From Loki-b32 sp048941605 (lineage in GTDB: Archaea; Asgardarchaeota; Lokiarchaeia; Sigyniarchaeales; SOKP01): a DNA stretch of 14,917 bases. Below are positions 1-7,368 of this stretch, piece after piece; position 1 is the stretch's first letter, and each line of letters starts with the position of its first letter. The notes under the pieces are model-generated. The model searched no databases, was not told the DNA's origin, and worked only from the letters and a program-made list of their open reading frames with translations. Both the position numbers and the translations under genes were made by a program. The DNA lies in assembly GCA_048941605.1 (NCBI GenBank), contig JBHLNL010000067.1, forward strand, positions 1-14,917. Reading direction: 5' to 3'.

Positions 1-569
1 TTCCTGAAATACCATACATTGGAGGTAAGAAAAATTTCTTTACCAATTACCTTATTGGAGGTGCTTCTATTCTAGCAATTATTCGTATTTTAGAAAAAGA
101 AGGATTTACATTATGGGATTTTGGGGAATTTTTCTATAATCTTAGTGACATTAATAATAAATTTAGAAAAAAAATGATGGAAGATACTGGCAAGGATCCA
201 TCCCAATATCCTTTTGAAAAAGAGTATATGGATTATATGAAAGCTATAACAGAAGTATCACATAAAAGAGAATATCCAGATAATTGGGTAGCGGATTATG
301 TAGAAGGAGATGGCGAAACTTTCGAATGGGGTTTTAATGTTTATGAATGTGGGATTCATAAATTTTTTAAAAAGTATAATGCTGAAAAATATGTACCTCT
401 CATCTGTTTATCTGACTTTTCTGAGGCAAATATTTTTGGTTTTGGATTTTCTCGAACTCAAACTCTTTCAAATGGAGCCCCTCTATGTGATCATAGGTAT
501 ATCAAAAATGTTGAGACTCCTCGAGCATGGCCACCAGATAATATAAAGGAATTTAAAATTAAACTTTAG
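1..569 (+). CDS. L-2-amino-thiazoline-4-carboxylic acid hydrolase family protein (3' part; 5' end outside window)
   Basis: The reading frame is open from base 3, so this is the last 188 residues of a gene that starts left of the window; the internal ATG at 174 is not the start. The sequence matches the ATC hydrolase family (Pfam PF14196 type). It has a Cys/His pair in YECGIHKFF (about residues 115-122 of the visible part), then CLSDF (135-139), then the RTQTLSNGAPLCDHRY block (151-166), where RTxTL..G...CD is the family hallmark. The characterised bacterial member opens the thiazoline ring of L-2-amino-thiazoline-4-carboxylate to N-carbamoyl-L-cysteine, on the route to cysteine. Most members are untested, so the substrate here is open. 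There is no signal peptide or membrane segment in the visible part. It converges with the methyltransferase gene at 613, with 43 bases between stop codons. The family call is fairly firm; the function is inferred. Confidence 0.72.
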   Translation, partial: PEIPYIGGKKNFFTNYLIGGASILAIIRILEKEGFTLWDFGEFFYNLSDINNKFRKKMMEDTGKDPSQYPFEKEYMDYMKAITEVSHKREYPDNWVADYVEGDGETFEWGFNVYECGIHKFFKKYNAEKYVPLICLSDFSEANIFGFGFSRTQTLSNGAPLCDHRYIKNVETPRAWPPDNIKEFKIKL

Positions 570-612
570 GAAAGAAATACCAAATACAGGAAGTTAATTT
601 AAGACTGTACTG

Positions 613-1269
613 TTAAGTATTATATGAAACAATCCAAAAATACTTTAAGAATTGAATTTTAAGATTTTTAACTTTTTTTCCTAAAGTTTCACGTATTTCT
701 TTCTTGGTTGGAAAATTTTTCAATATTTCATATTCTCGTCCATCTTCTAATTTCCTTATTTGAAAAGTATTTCCATGAATATCTATTCGACTAATTGGAG
801 TAGAGCTTCTCTTAACACGCCGATTATCAATAAAAACAACCAGAGCATTTAATCGAAGCTTTGAATGAAATAATGTAATAAACGGTTTTAATTTAGATTT
901 TGATATATGAGACCACCAAGAACCAGCAAACCCGGCTGAAAAGTCGTCCTGAATTTTGTTTAATAGATAAACATCATCTTGAACAAAATTTACTTTATTT
1001 GAAGGAATTCCACGGCTTTTCGCTATTTGTAGTACTTCATCGTTTATGTCAACAGCAGTGATAAATTTTGAAACAGATGCAATAGTGTTAGTCCAATATC
1101 CAGTTCCACATGCAACTTCAAGCACATTTTGATCTTTAAATAAAGTTTTTAGCAGTCTATGAAGTTCTTTAATGTCTTTTTGACGTTCAGGTCTTAAATA
1201 TGTTTTATCATACTCGTAAGCTCTATCTGAATAATACTGCTTGATATCGTTATCAATTCTTCTAGCCAT
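613..1269 (-). CDS. Class I SAM-dependent methyltransferase
   Basis: This 218-residue cytosolic protein has a Rossmann-fold methyltransferase core. Motif I is VLEVACGTGYWT (residues 49-60), binding the methionine part of SAM. The acidic end of strand 2 lies in TAVDIN (71-76), and a QDDV motif (97-100) probably contacts the adenine. The segment GSWWSHISKSKL (116-127) replaces the usual motif IV/post-motif region, which resembles the Methyltransf_25/11 group. The N-terminal NDIKQYYSDRAYEYDKTY is the typical cap helix of small-molecule methyltransferases. Nothing in the sequence tells the substrate. The ATG start at 1269 is supported by an A+T-rich TATA-like box about 33 bases upstream, consistent with a very short leader. 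It is divergent from the iron-sulfur flavoprotein gene at 1451 and convergent with the ATC hydrolase-like gene. Confidence 0.8.
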   Translation of the reverse strand: MARRIDNDIKQYYSDRAYEYDKTYLRPERQKDIKELHRLLKTLFKDQNVLEVACGTGYWTNTIASVSKFITAVDINDEVLQIAKSRGIPSNKVNFVQDDVYLLNKIQDDFSAGFAGSWWSHISKSKLKPFITLFHSKLRLNALVVFIDNRRVKRSSTPISRIDIHGNTFQIRKLEDGREYEILKNFPTKKEIRETLGKKVKNLKIQFLKYFWIVSYNT

Positions 1270-1295
1270 ATATATGCTATTTTAGTCCAACTGCT

Positions 1296-1310
1296 TTTAT
1301 ATATTTATTA
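1296..1310 (-). promoter_or_regulatory. Candidate TATA box for the 613-1269 methyltransferase
   Basis: Read on the minus strand, this is ataaatatataaaag. It is centred about 33 bases before the ATG at 1269, which would place transcription start a few bases before the start codon. This fits the short or absent leaders common in archaea. It is a pattern match in A+T-rich DNA only. Confidence 0.35.
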
Positions 1311-1345
1311 TATAGTTTTGCCTTAAATTGAAATAAAAAATTCTC

Positions 1346-1356
1346 AAATTTATATA
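1346..1356 (+). promoter_or_regulatory. Candidate TATA box for the iron-sulfur flavoprotein gene
   Basis: The sequence aaatttatata fits the archaeal box A consensus. It would give a start near 1378 and a leader of about 70 bases before the ATG at 1451. A weak Shine-Dalgarno-like gagagtg lies at 1438-1444, six bases before the ATG. The long leader is compatible with leader-dependent translation. The surroundings are A+T rich, so a chance match is possible. Confidence 0.35.
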
Positions 1357-1450
1357 TGCAAATCTTAGTTTTCAAATAACAAATATCGAAGCATACCATA
1401 ATTTTTTTTAAGATTATTTCTAGATTTAATTAATTTTGAGAGTGTAAAAA

Positions 1451-3973
1451 ATGGAAACAATTTCAATAACTATTAATGGTACTAAGCTTGATGAGAAGAA
1501 GGGAATTAATATTTTAGAAGCTTCACAAAATGCTGGTATTTATATTCCTAATCTCTGTTCACACCCAGATTTACCACCATTAGTTGGATTAAAGCCAAAC
1601 GAAGAAGTTTTCCAAGGAAATTCTAAGTTCAAAAATTTTGATTCTCAAGAGCATCAGGGATGTCAACTTTGTGTAGTAAAAATAGAAGGAAAAGAAGGTT
1701 TGGCTACATCTTGCAGTACTCTTATAGAGGAAGGTATGATAATCTCAACTGATTCTCCTGAAATTCAAACTTTACGACGTAAAAAGCTGATGAATATACT
1801 ATCAAAGCATCCTCATGCATGCTTAATGTGTGCGCAACGTGAAGGGTGTCCTCGGGAACCATGCTCACCTAATGTTCCAGTTGAAGAACGCTGTTGTCCA
1901 ATCTTAGGGAGATGTGAACTACAAAAAGTTGCAGAGTATATTGGAATTCGAGAAGATACTCCGCGTTATAAACCTCAAGGTCGTGCTATTATAGAAGATG
2001 AACCACTTTTTATTCGGAATTATGAACTATGTATCGGTTGTACAAGGTGTGTAAGAGTATGTAGAGATGTTCGTGGTATTGAAGCTCTTGGATTTGTTTA
2101 TTCTAATGGAGAAACTGTTGTTGGAAGTTTAGCGCCTTCTCTTAAGGAATCTGGATGTAAATTCTGTGGAGCTTGTGTTGAAGTATGCCCTACAGGAGCA
2201 CTCACAGATAAAGATATCCTCTGGGCTGAAAGGAAAAAATTACTAGTTCCTTGTAAAGATGCTTGCCCATTAGGAATTGATGTGCCACGTTATATTCGGT
2301 TAATTTCAGAAAAAAAATATGCTGATGCAGCAGCGGTCATTCGAGAAAAAACACCATTCCCTTCAGTTCTAGGACGAGTATGTTTTCATGATTGTGAACT
2401 TGAATGCCGCCGGGGTCAGCTTAATGAGCCTATTGCTATTTGTGCCTTAAAGCGTTTTGCATTGGATTATGATAGTGAAATGTGGATATCAAAAATAAAT
2501 ATCAATCCTTCAACAGGGAAAAAGGTAGCGGTTGTAGGCTCAGGTCCCTCTGGATTAACGGCAGCATATTATTTAAGAAGGTTAGGGCATTCGGTAACTA
2601 TATTTGAAGCTAATTCTTATGTAGGTGGTATGTTAAGAGTAGGAATTCCTGAATATCGATTACCACGAGCAGTCCTTCAAAAAGATTTAAATCATATATT
2701 GAGTATAGGAATTGATATCCAAACAGACAAGGTAATCGGAGAACATTTATCGCTTGATAACTTGAAAGAGCAGGGGTTTAATGCAACCTTTTTAGCTGTT
2801 GGTGCTCAAAATACGAAAAGGCTTAAAATTGAAAGTTTAAACCTTCCAAATATTCTATGGGGTCTTGATTTCTTGAAAAAAGTTAATCTTGGTGAAGAAG
2901 TAAAAGTACCTGATAATGTAATCGTTATTGGTGGAGGTAATGTGGCTATAGATGTAGCTTTAACTGCTAAACGGCTAGGAGCTAAAGAAATACAAATAAC
3001 TTGTTTAGAATGTAGAGAAGAGATGCCAGCTCATGAATGGGAAATTCAGAAAGCTATAGACGAAGGAATAACTCTTGATTGCTCATGGGGACCAACAAAG
3101 ATTATTGAAAAGGAAGGTGAAATATCTGAAGTCGAGTTAGTTCATTGTGATTCTGTATATGATGATAATAACATATTTAATCCTATTTTCAATGATGCGA
3201 ATACAAAATCAATTAAAACTGAAATGATAATCCTAGCTATAGGACAAATTCCAGACTTGACTCTTTTAGGGAGTGAGAGTCAAATTGCTATATCAAGATC
3301 AGGCTTGATTCAAGCAAAAGTAGGAACTTTAGAAACGAATATTCCAGGGATTTTTGCTGGGGGTGAAGTTATAAATAGTCCTAGCTCTGTAGTTGATGCT
3401 ATTGAAATGGGACGAAAGGCAGCTTCTTCAATTGATAAATATTTGGGAGGGAATGGTGAAATTGAAGATATATTTATTGAACCAGATATTCCTAATCCTA
3501 ATTTAGGACGTGATGAAAGCTTTTATGACAAAAAACGAGTTCAAATGCCTCTTTTATCATTAAAGGAACGCCAAAATAGTTTTAATGAAATTGAGTTAGG
3601 CTTTAACGAATCATTAGCCTTAGAAGAGGCAAATCGTTGTCTAAGATGTGATTTACGCTTTGAAATTTCTCCTGTTATATTACCCCCTCAAAAATGGTTA
3701 AAATTAACTACTGAAAATATTCAAAGTATATCTGAAAAAGAAGGTGCTTTTCAAATCTTAGATGAAAATCAAGAAATAATCTTGATACAGGGAACTTCAA
3801 ATTTACATTTAGCTTTAAAAGAACAATTAGAAACAAATTCAAAAGCTTGTTATTTTAATTATGATGAAGATCCTATGTATACAAAAAGAGAGAGTGAACT
3901 GCTCCAACAATTCATGCAACAATTTGGAAGATTTCCTGAAGGAAATGAAGATCTTGAGGATGATCTATTTTAG
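1451..3973 (+). CDS. NuoG-like iron-sulfur / GltD(SfrB)-type flavoprotein fusion, putative NAD(P)H oxidoreductase
   Basis: This 840-residue soluble redox enzyme carries several cofactor modules in order. Residues 1-100 are a [2Fe-2S] ferredoxin like NuoG (C36, C71, C74, C88). Residues 110-165 are a His-Cys [4Fe-4S] region (H120, C124, C127, C133) with extra cysteines C138, C148, C149 and C155. Residues 190-250 are a two-[4Fe-4S] domain (C194/197/200/204 and C236/239/242/246). Residues 263-340 are the cysteine domain found before GltD-type flavoproteins (C268, C272, C311, C315, C319). The FAD fold begins at GSGPSG (363-368), an NAD(P)H fold at GGGNVA (494-499), and the FAD-closing GIFAGGE is at 633-639. 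CLRC (730-733) and an unusual C-terminal module (about 755-840) end the protein. Relatives include SfrB, NfnL and GltD. The likely role is NAD(P)H oxidation or reduction coupled to iron-sulfur carriers; partner and direction are unknown. Its stop lies 2 bases from that of the ferredoxin-EtfA gene, suggesting linked metabolism. Confidence 0.85.
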   Translation: METISITINGTKLDEKKGINILEASQNAGIYIPNLCSHPDLPPLVGLKPNEEVFQGNSKFKNFDSQEHQGCQLCVVKIEGKEGLATSCSTLIEEGMIISTDSPEIQTLRRKKLMNILSKHPHACLMCAQREGCPREPCSPNVPVEERCCPILGRCELQKVAEYIGIREDTPRYKPQGRAIIEDEPLFIRNYELCIGCTRCVRVCRDVRGIEALGFVYSNGETVVGSLAPSLKESGCKFCGACVEVCPTGALTDKDILWAERKKLLVPCKDACPLGIDVPRYIRLISEKKYADAAAVIREKTPFPSVLGRVCFHDCELECRRGQLNEPIAICALKRFALDYDSEMWISKININPSTGKKVAVVGSGPSGLTAAYYLRRLGHSVTIFEANSYVGGMLRVGIPEYRLPRAVLQKDLNHILSIGIDIQTDKVIGEHLSLDNLKEQGFNATFLAVGAQNTKRLKIESLNLPNILWGLDFLKKVNLGEEVKVPDNVIVIGGGNVAIDVALTAKRLGAKEIQITCLECREEMPAHEWEIQKAIDEGITLDCSWGPTKIIEKEGEISEVELVHCDSVYDDNNIFNPIFNDANTKSIKTEMIILAIGQIPDLTLLGSESQIAISRSGLIQAKVGTLETNIPGIFAGGEVINSPSSVVDAIEMGRKAASSIDKYLGGNGEIEDIFIEPDIPNPNLGRDESFYDKKRVQMPLLSLKERQNSFNEIELGFNESLALEEANRCLRCDLRFEISPVILPPQKWLKLTTENIQSISEKEGAFQILDENQEIILIQGTSNLHLALKEQLETNSKACYFNYDEDPMYTKRESELLQQFMQQFGRFPEGNEDLEDDLF

Positions 3974-3975
3974 AT

Positions 3976-5160
3976 TTAATTTTCATTCAATTTTTTCTTT
4001 AAAGCTTCAGTTAATACAGGAAGAATCTCACAAAGATCACCAATAATTCCATAATTTGCTACAGTGAATATAGGAGCATCTGGATCTTTGTTTATCGCAA
4101 TTATTATATCACTGCTTTTCATTCCTACTAGATGTTGGATTGTACCTGATATTCCACATGCAATATAAATCTTTGGAGAAACTGTATTTCCACTTTGGCC
4201 TACTTGCTGTGATTTTGGAATCCATCCAAGATCAACAGCTGCTCTACTTGCTCCTACCGCAGCATTTAAAATATTTGCTAAATCTTCAATTAATTTAAAA
4301 TTTTCCTTACTTCCAACACCTCTCCCACCAGATACAATAGTATCTGCTTCACAAACCGGAATACCACATTCAGCAGAGGTTCCCTTAATTATTTCTTTTG
4401 TTTTTACTTTTAAACTTTGAAGATTTACTTTTATAGGGACATCAATGACTTCTGCATTATTATTTTCCTGAATTGGTGCCATTTCCATAACATTGGGTCT
4501 AACAGTCGCCATTTGAGGACGTGTTGCTGGACAAATAATATCTGCCATGATATTTCCACCGAATGCTGGTCTTGTCTGTAATAATAATCCATCTCGTATG
4601 GATAAACCTGTACAATCGGCAGTAAGTCCTAATTGAAGGGTAGCTGCTACTCTTGGTGCTAAATCTCTTCCATTAATAGTTGCGGGATATAATACAATAT
4701 TTGGGTGATATTTTGAAATTATCCCTGTAATAACTGAGGAGTATGTTTCAGTGTAATAATCCTTAAGAGCTTCATGTTCGGCAATATATACTTTATTAGC
4801 ACCACGATTTGAAAATTCTTGAGAGAACTTCCTGACATCATCTCCTAAAAGCAAGACACACACTTTTTGATTCAATTCATTTGCTAGTTCTTTTGCTTTA
4901 CCTAGTAATTCGAACGATACGTTTCTAATCCTATTGTCTTTAATTTCAGCAATAATCCAGACATCTTGAAATTTTGATAAATCAACATCTTCTCTTTTCT
5001 TTCTTTGAATTTTGATTGCTTCCACATTACACTTATCAACACAAGCGCCACAAAGAGTACACTCATCTCCAATTATAGCAATTTTGTCTACAATTGTTAT
5101 TGCCCCAAATGGACATGCTTTCTCACAGAGTCCACATCCAGTACATTTATCTTTATCCAT
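3976..5160 (-). CDS. etfA: Electron transfer flavoprotein alpha subunit with N-terminal 2[4Fe-4S] ferredoxin
   Basis: This 394-residue protein begins with a bacterial-type ferredoxin: CTGCGLCEKAC (C6, C9, C12, C16) and CTLCGACVDKC (C34, C37, C40, C44). The ETF alpha N-terminal domain follows at about 65-250. The C-terminal FAD-binding domain shows SGGRGVG (277-283), GASRAAVD (303-310), QVGQSG (319-324), GISGTIQH (336-343) and TVANYGIIGD (366-375). Partnered with EtfB, it carries electrons between acyl-CoA dehydrogenase and other carriers. Ferredoxin-fused EtfA is known from bifurcating caffeyl-CoA reductase and lactate dehydrogenase systems in anaerobes. Its ATG is 10 bases downstream of the etfB stop, so the two are cotranscribed. 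The longer-than-usual length comes entirely from the ferredoxin extension. Confidence 0.93.
   Translation of the reverse strand: MDKDKCTGCGLCEKACPFGAITIVDKIAIIGDECTLCGACVDKCNVEAIKIQRKKREDVDLSKFQDVWIIAEIKDNRIRNVSFELLGKAKELANELNQKVCVLLLGDDVRKFSQEFSNRGANKVYIAEHEALKDYYTETYSSVITGIISKYHPNIVLYPATINGRDLAPRVAATLQLGLTADCTGLSIRDGLLLQTRPAFGGNIMADIICPATRPQMATVRPNVMEMAPIQENNNAEVIDVPIKVNLQSLKVKTKEIIKGTSAECGIPVCEADTIVSGGRGVGSKENFKLIEDLANILNAAVGASRAAVDLGWIPKSQQVGQSGNTVSPKIYIACGISGTIQHLVGMKSSDIIIAINKDPDAPIFTVANYGIIGDLCEILPVLTEALKKKLNEN
3991..4000 (+). terminator. Candidate T-rich terminator for the 1451-3973 gene
   Basis: The run ttttttcttt lies 17 bases past the TAG stop of the rightward gene. Archaeal RNA polymerase can stop at such runs without a hairpin. 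It sits inside the 3' coding end of etfA, where it is read on the other strand as lysine codons, so codon use alone could explain it. Confidence 0.35.
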
Positions 5161-5170
5161 GTTAATCAGA

Positions 5171-5959
5171 TTAAATCACCTTATCCTTATTTAATAATTC
5201 AATTAATTTTTGAACCGTAGCTTCAGGAGTTTCCTCTTTAATAACAACACCTTGCTGTCTTGCTGGAGGTGAATAAACTTTAATGACTTCAGTTAACGAT
5301 CCATTTAATCCATAATCTTCCTTATTACCACCGAGTTCATCAGCATCCCATGTAGAAAATGGCTTTTTATTAGCTTTCATTATACTCATCATGGGAGGGT
5401 TACTCGGTTCAAATGAAGATGGTGTTATTCCTGTTATAAGCACGGGAAGTCTTACTTCTACAATTTTGTACCCATCATCTGTTTGGACTTTTGCAGTTAA
5501 TTTTTTACCTTCTAATTTTTCAACACTCTCAACATGAGTTATCTGAGGAATACCTAACTGAGCTGCAATTTCAGGTCCTACCTGCGCGGTATCTCCATCT
5601 ATTGCTTGTAAACCACAGAAAATCATATCATAATCTCCAATTTTTTTGATACTTTGAACAAGAGTATAAGATGTTGCCCAAGTGTCAGCACCAGCAAAAG
5701 CTCTATCACTTAAGAGAATTGCTTTATCTGCACCTAATGCTAAACACTTTAATAATGCTTTTTTAGCTTGAGGTGGGCCCATTGAAATAACAATAATCTC
5801 ATCTCCTTCTTGTCGGATTCTAATTGCTTCTTCAAGAGCGAACTGATCAAAGGGATTTAGGATACTAGGAACACCTTCTCTAATTAAAGTATTAGTTTTA
5901 GGATCGATTTTAACCTCAGTTGTATCTGGAACTTGTTTTACACATACAATAAATCTCAT
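5171..5959 (-). CDS. etfB: Electron transfer flavoprotein beta subunit, bifurcating-type
   Basis: This 262-residue ETF beta subunit starts MRFIVCVKQVPDT, the usual N-terminus. Diagnostic segments are NPFDQFALEEA (35-45), SMGPPQA (59-65), SDRAFAGADTWATS (84-97), and the nucleotide-binding DGDTAQVGPE (121-130). From memory, the SDRAF.GADT.ATS and DGDTAQVGPE segments and the C-terminal LIELLNKDKVI closely resemble ETFs of Acidaminococcus and other electron-bifurcating anaerobes. In those enzymes the beta subunit binds a second FAD and NADH rather than AMP. The bifurcating assignment is therefore an inference. It forms the heterodimer with the downstream ferredoxin-EtfA, 10 bases away, and lies 89 bases downstream of the acyl-CoA dehydrogenase, its likely redox partner. 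Confidence 0.93.
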   Translation of the reverse strand: MRFIVCVKQVPDTTEVKIDPKTNTLIREGVPSILNPFDQFALEEAIRIRQEGDEIIVISMGPPQAKKALLKCLALGADKAILLSDRAFAGADTWATSYTLVQSIKKIGDYDMIFCGLQAIDGDTAQVGPEIAAQLGIPQITHVESVEKLEGKKLTAKVQTDDGYKIVEVRLPVLITGITPSSFEPSNPPMMSIMKANKKPFSTWDADELGGNKEDYGLNGSLTEVIKVYSPPARQQGVVIKEETPEATVQKLIELLNKDKVI

Positions 5960-6035
5960 AGTTAAACCAAGACTTAAATAAGATTCTTAATTCAATCTCA
6001 ATCTTTTAAGAGTTAAATAAAGATATTAAAAATAT

Positions 6036-6043
6036 AAAAAAAA
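6036..6043 (-). terminator. Candidate poly-T terminator after acyl-CoA dehydrogenase
   Basis: A run of eight T on the minus strand starts 5 bases after the TAA stop at 6049-6051 and is followed by atattttt. This fits an archaeal U-tract terminator. It may give partial termination between the dehydrogenase gene and etfB, so that the ETF genes could also use a promoter in the 89-base gap. Confidence 0.4.
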
Positions 6044-6048
6044 GTTAA

Positions 6049-7233
6049 TTAATATTGTTTCTTACCAAGTAGCTCTCTTGCTACAATCATCTTCATAACT
6101 TCAGAACTGCCTTCTGCTAGTGAAAATGATCTCACAGCTCGCCATGCAGCTTGATCAGGACACTCTCGTGAATACCCAAAAGCACCTTGCCATTGCATAA
6201 CATCATTTATAGCGTTACAAGCCCATTCAGAACAGAACATTTTTCCCATAGCTACAGTTTTACTGGTTTCAAATCTACTTGCTTTTCCTTGTTGTTCTAA
6301 GTCAATAGTCTTTAATGCTCTATAACCCCAATCTCTTAGCATATTTAATTTAGTGTAGTGCTCAGATAGTTTAAAATTAATTCCTTGATACTGTGATAAT
6401 GATTTTCCAAAAGATTTTCTTTCTCTAATATAATTCATTCCATTTTCTAAAGATTTTAAACCTGCAGAAGCACATATTACTGTGATCAATGCTCTCGCAT
6501 ATTCGTAGCCTTCATGTAAAATATAGAAACCTCTATTTTCTTCACCGATTATATAATGTTTAGGAATTTTCACATTATCAATAGAAAAACCTCCACAAGA
6601 GATTCCTTCTCTTCCTAAATCATTGATATATGTAGGAGTAATCCCCTCAACTGTTAAAGGTAAATAAAAACATGTCATTCCTCTCGTTCCTTTTTCTGGA
6701 GTTTGATGCGCAATTGTCACGTGGCCACCGCCATGGGCTACGGCTTCTCGTACTCCACTAATATACATTTTTTCACCGTTAACCACAAATCCATCACCAT
6801 CGGGTTTAATTGTTGTCTTGGTACCACCTACATCAGACCCAGCATCACTTTCTGTTGTAGCAATTCCAAGAAACCATTCACCTGAGACAGTTTTAGGAAA
6901 TATCTCTTGTTTTGCTTCTTCAGTTCCATATTTGTTCAAAAGAAATCCCCATGATGCTGGAACCAAGTAATATACACATGTAGAACCTGTACAATCTGCT
7001 TTTGCAAGTTCTTCTGCTATAACTCCAGCACTTACAGCATCTAATCCAGGACCTCCATACTTTTCATCAGCTGTACATGTCATAAGTCCTAATTCTGCCA
7101 TCCCCTTAACGACGTCCCTTGGAATTTCCTTAGTTTCTTCCATTTGAAGTGCAATTGGGGCAATTTTACTCTGAGCAAATTCACGAACAGATTCTCTAAT
7201 CATATCTTGTTCTTCAGTAAACTTAATACTCAT
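6049..7233 (-). CDS. Acyl-CoA dehydrogenase
   Basis: This 394-residue FAD enzyme introduces the alpha-beta double bond into an acyl-CoA, or reduces an enoyl-CoA. The N-terminal helical domain begins MSIKFTEEQDMIRESVREFA. TTESDAGSD (about 126-134) and FVVNGEKMYISG (149-160) form the flavin and substrate pocket. ERKSFGKSLSQYQ (271-283) is the second family signature. The catalytic base is Glu374 in SLAEGSSEVMK, matching Glu376 of medium-chain dehydrogenases. The usual RDAR motif before it reads WRAVRS, typical of one anaerobe-rich subfamily. Chain-length preference cannot be read from the sequence. I chose the ATG at 7233; a GTG four codons earlier would add MVRT with no family support. It lies upstream of etfB and etfA on the same strand, so ETF is its expected electron partner. 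Confidence 0.93.
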   Translation of the reverse strand: MSIKFTEEQDMIRESVREFAQSKIAPIALQMEETKEIPRDVVKGMAELGLMTCTADEKYGGPGLDAVSAGVIAEELAKADCTGSTCVYYLVPASWGFLLNKYGTEEAKQEIFPKTVSGEWFLGIATTESDAGSDVGGTKTTIKPDGDGFVVNGEKMYISGVREAVAHGGGHVTIAHQTPEKGTRGMTCFYLPLTVEGITPTYINDLGREGISCGGFSIDNVKIPKHYIIGEENRGFYILHEGYEYARALITVICASAGLKSLENGMNYIRERKSFGKSLSQYQGINFKLSEHYTKLNMLRDWGYRALKTIDLEQQGKASRFETSKTVAMGKMFCSEWACNAINDVMQWQGAFGYSRECPDQAAWRAVRSFSLAEGSSEVMKMIVARELLGKKQY

Positions 7234-7368
7234 GGTTCTTACCACATTGTTAATAATTTAACTGTATACCTTTAAATTACGTAAAATTCTTAAGGTTTAT
7301 TATTCAATTAAAACATTAAATTAATTGGGAAGAAAATGGGATTAAATAACGAAGAAATAGACCTAATT

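Noticed and set aside
1451..3973. The iron-sulfur protein as a true complex I NuoG or [FeFe] hydrogenase
   Set aside because: After the shared N-terminal clusters it continues into a GltD-type FAD/NAD(P)H domain, with no H-cluster motifs and no molybdopterin-type domain.
5175..5182. AAGGTGAT on the minus strand as a Shine-Dalgarno site for etfA
   Set aside because: It lies 14 bases before the ATG, too far for good pairing, and is fully explained as the last codons of etfB.
5005..5220. Plus-strand open frames opposite the start of etfA and the end of etfB
   Set aside because: They lie antisense to the well-supported ferredoxin domain of EtfA, and their translations show no family features.
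6703..6885. Plus-strand open frame inside the acyl-CoA dehydrogenase gene
   Set aside because: It is antisense to the conserved TESDAGSD region of the dehydrogenase and has no recognisable product.
7234..7245. GTG start four codons before the dehydrogenase ATG
   Set aside because: Family members begin with the sequence following the ATG at 7233 (MSIKFTEEQ); the extra MVRT has no support.
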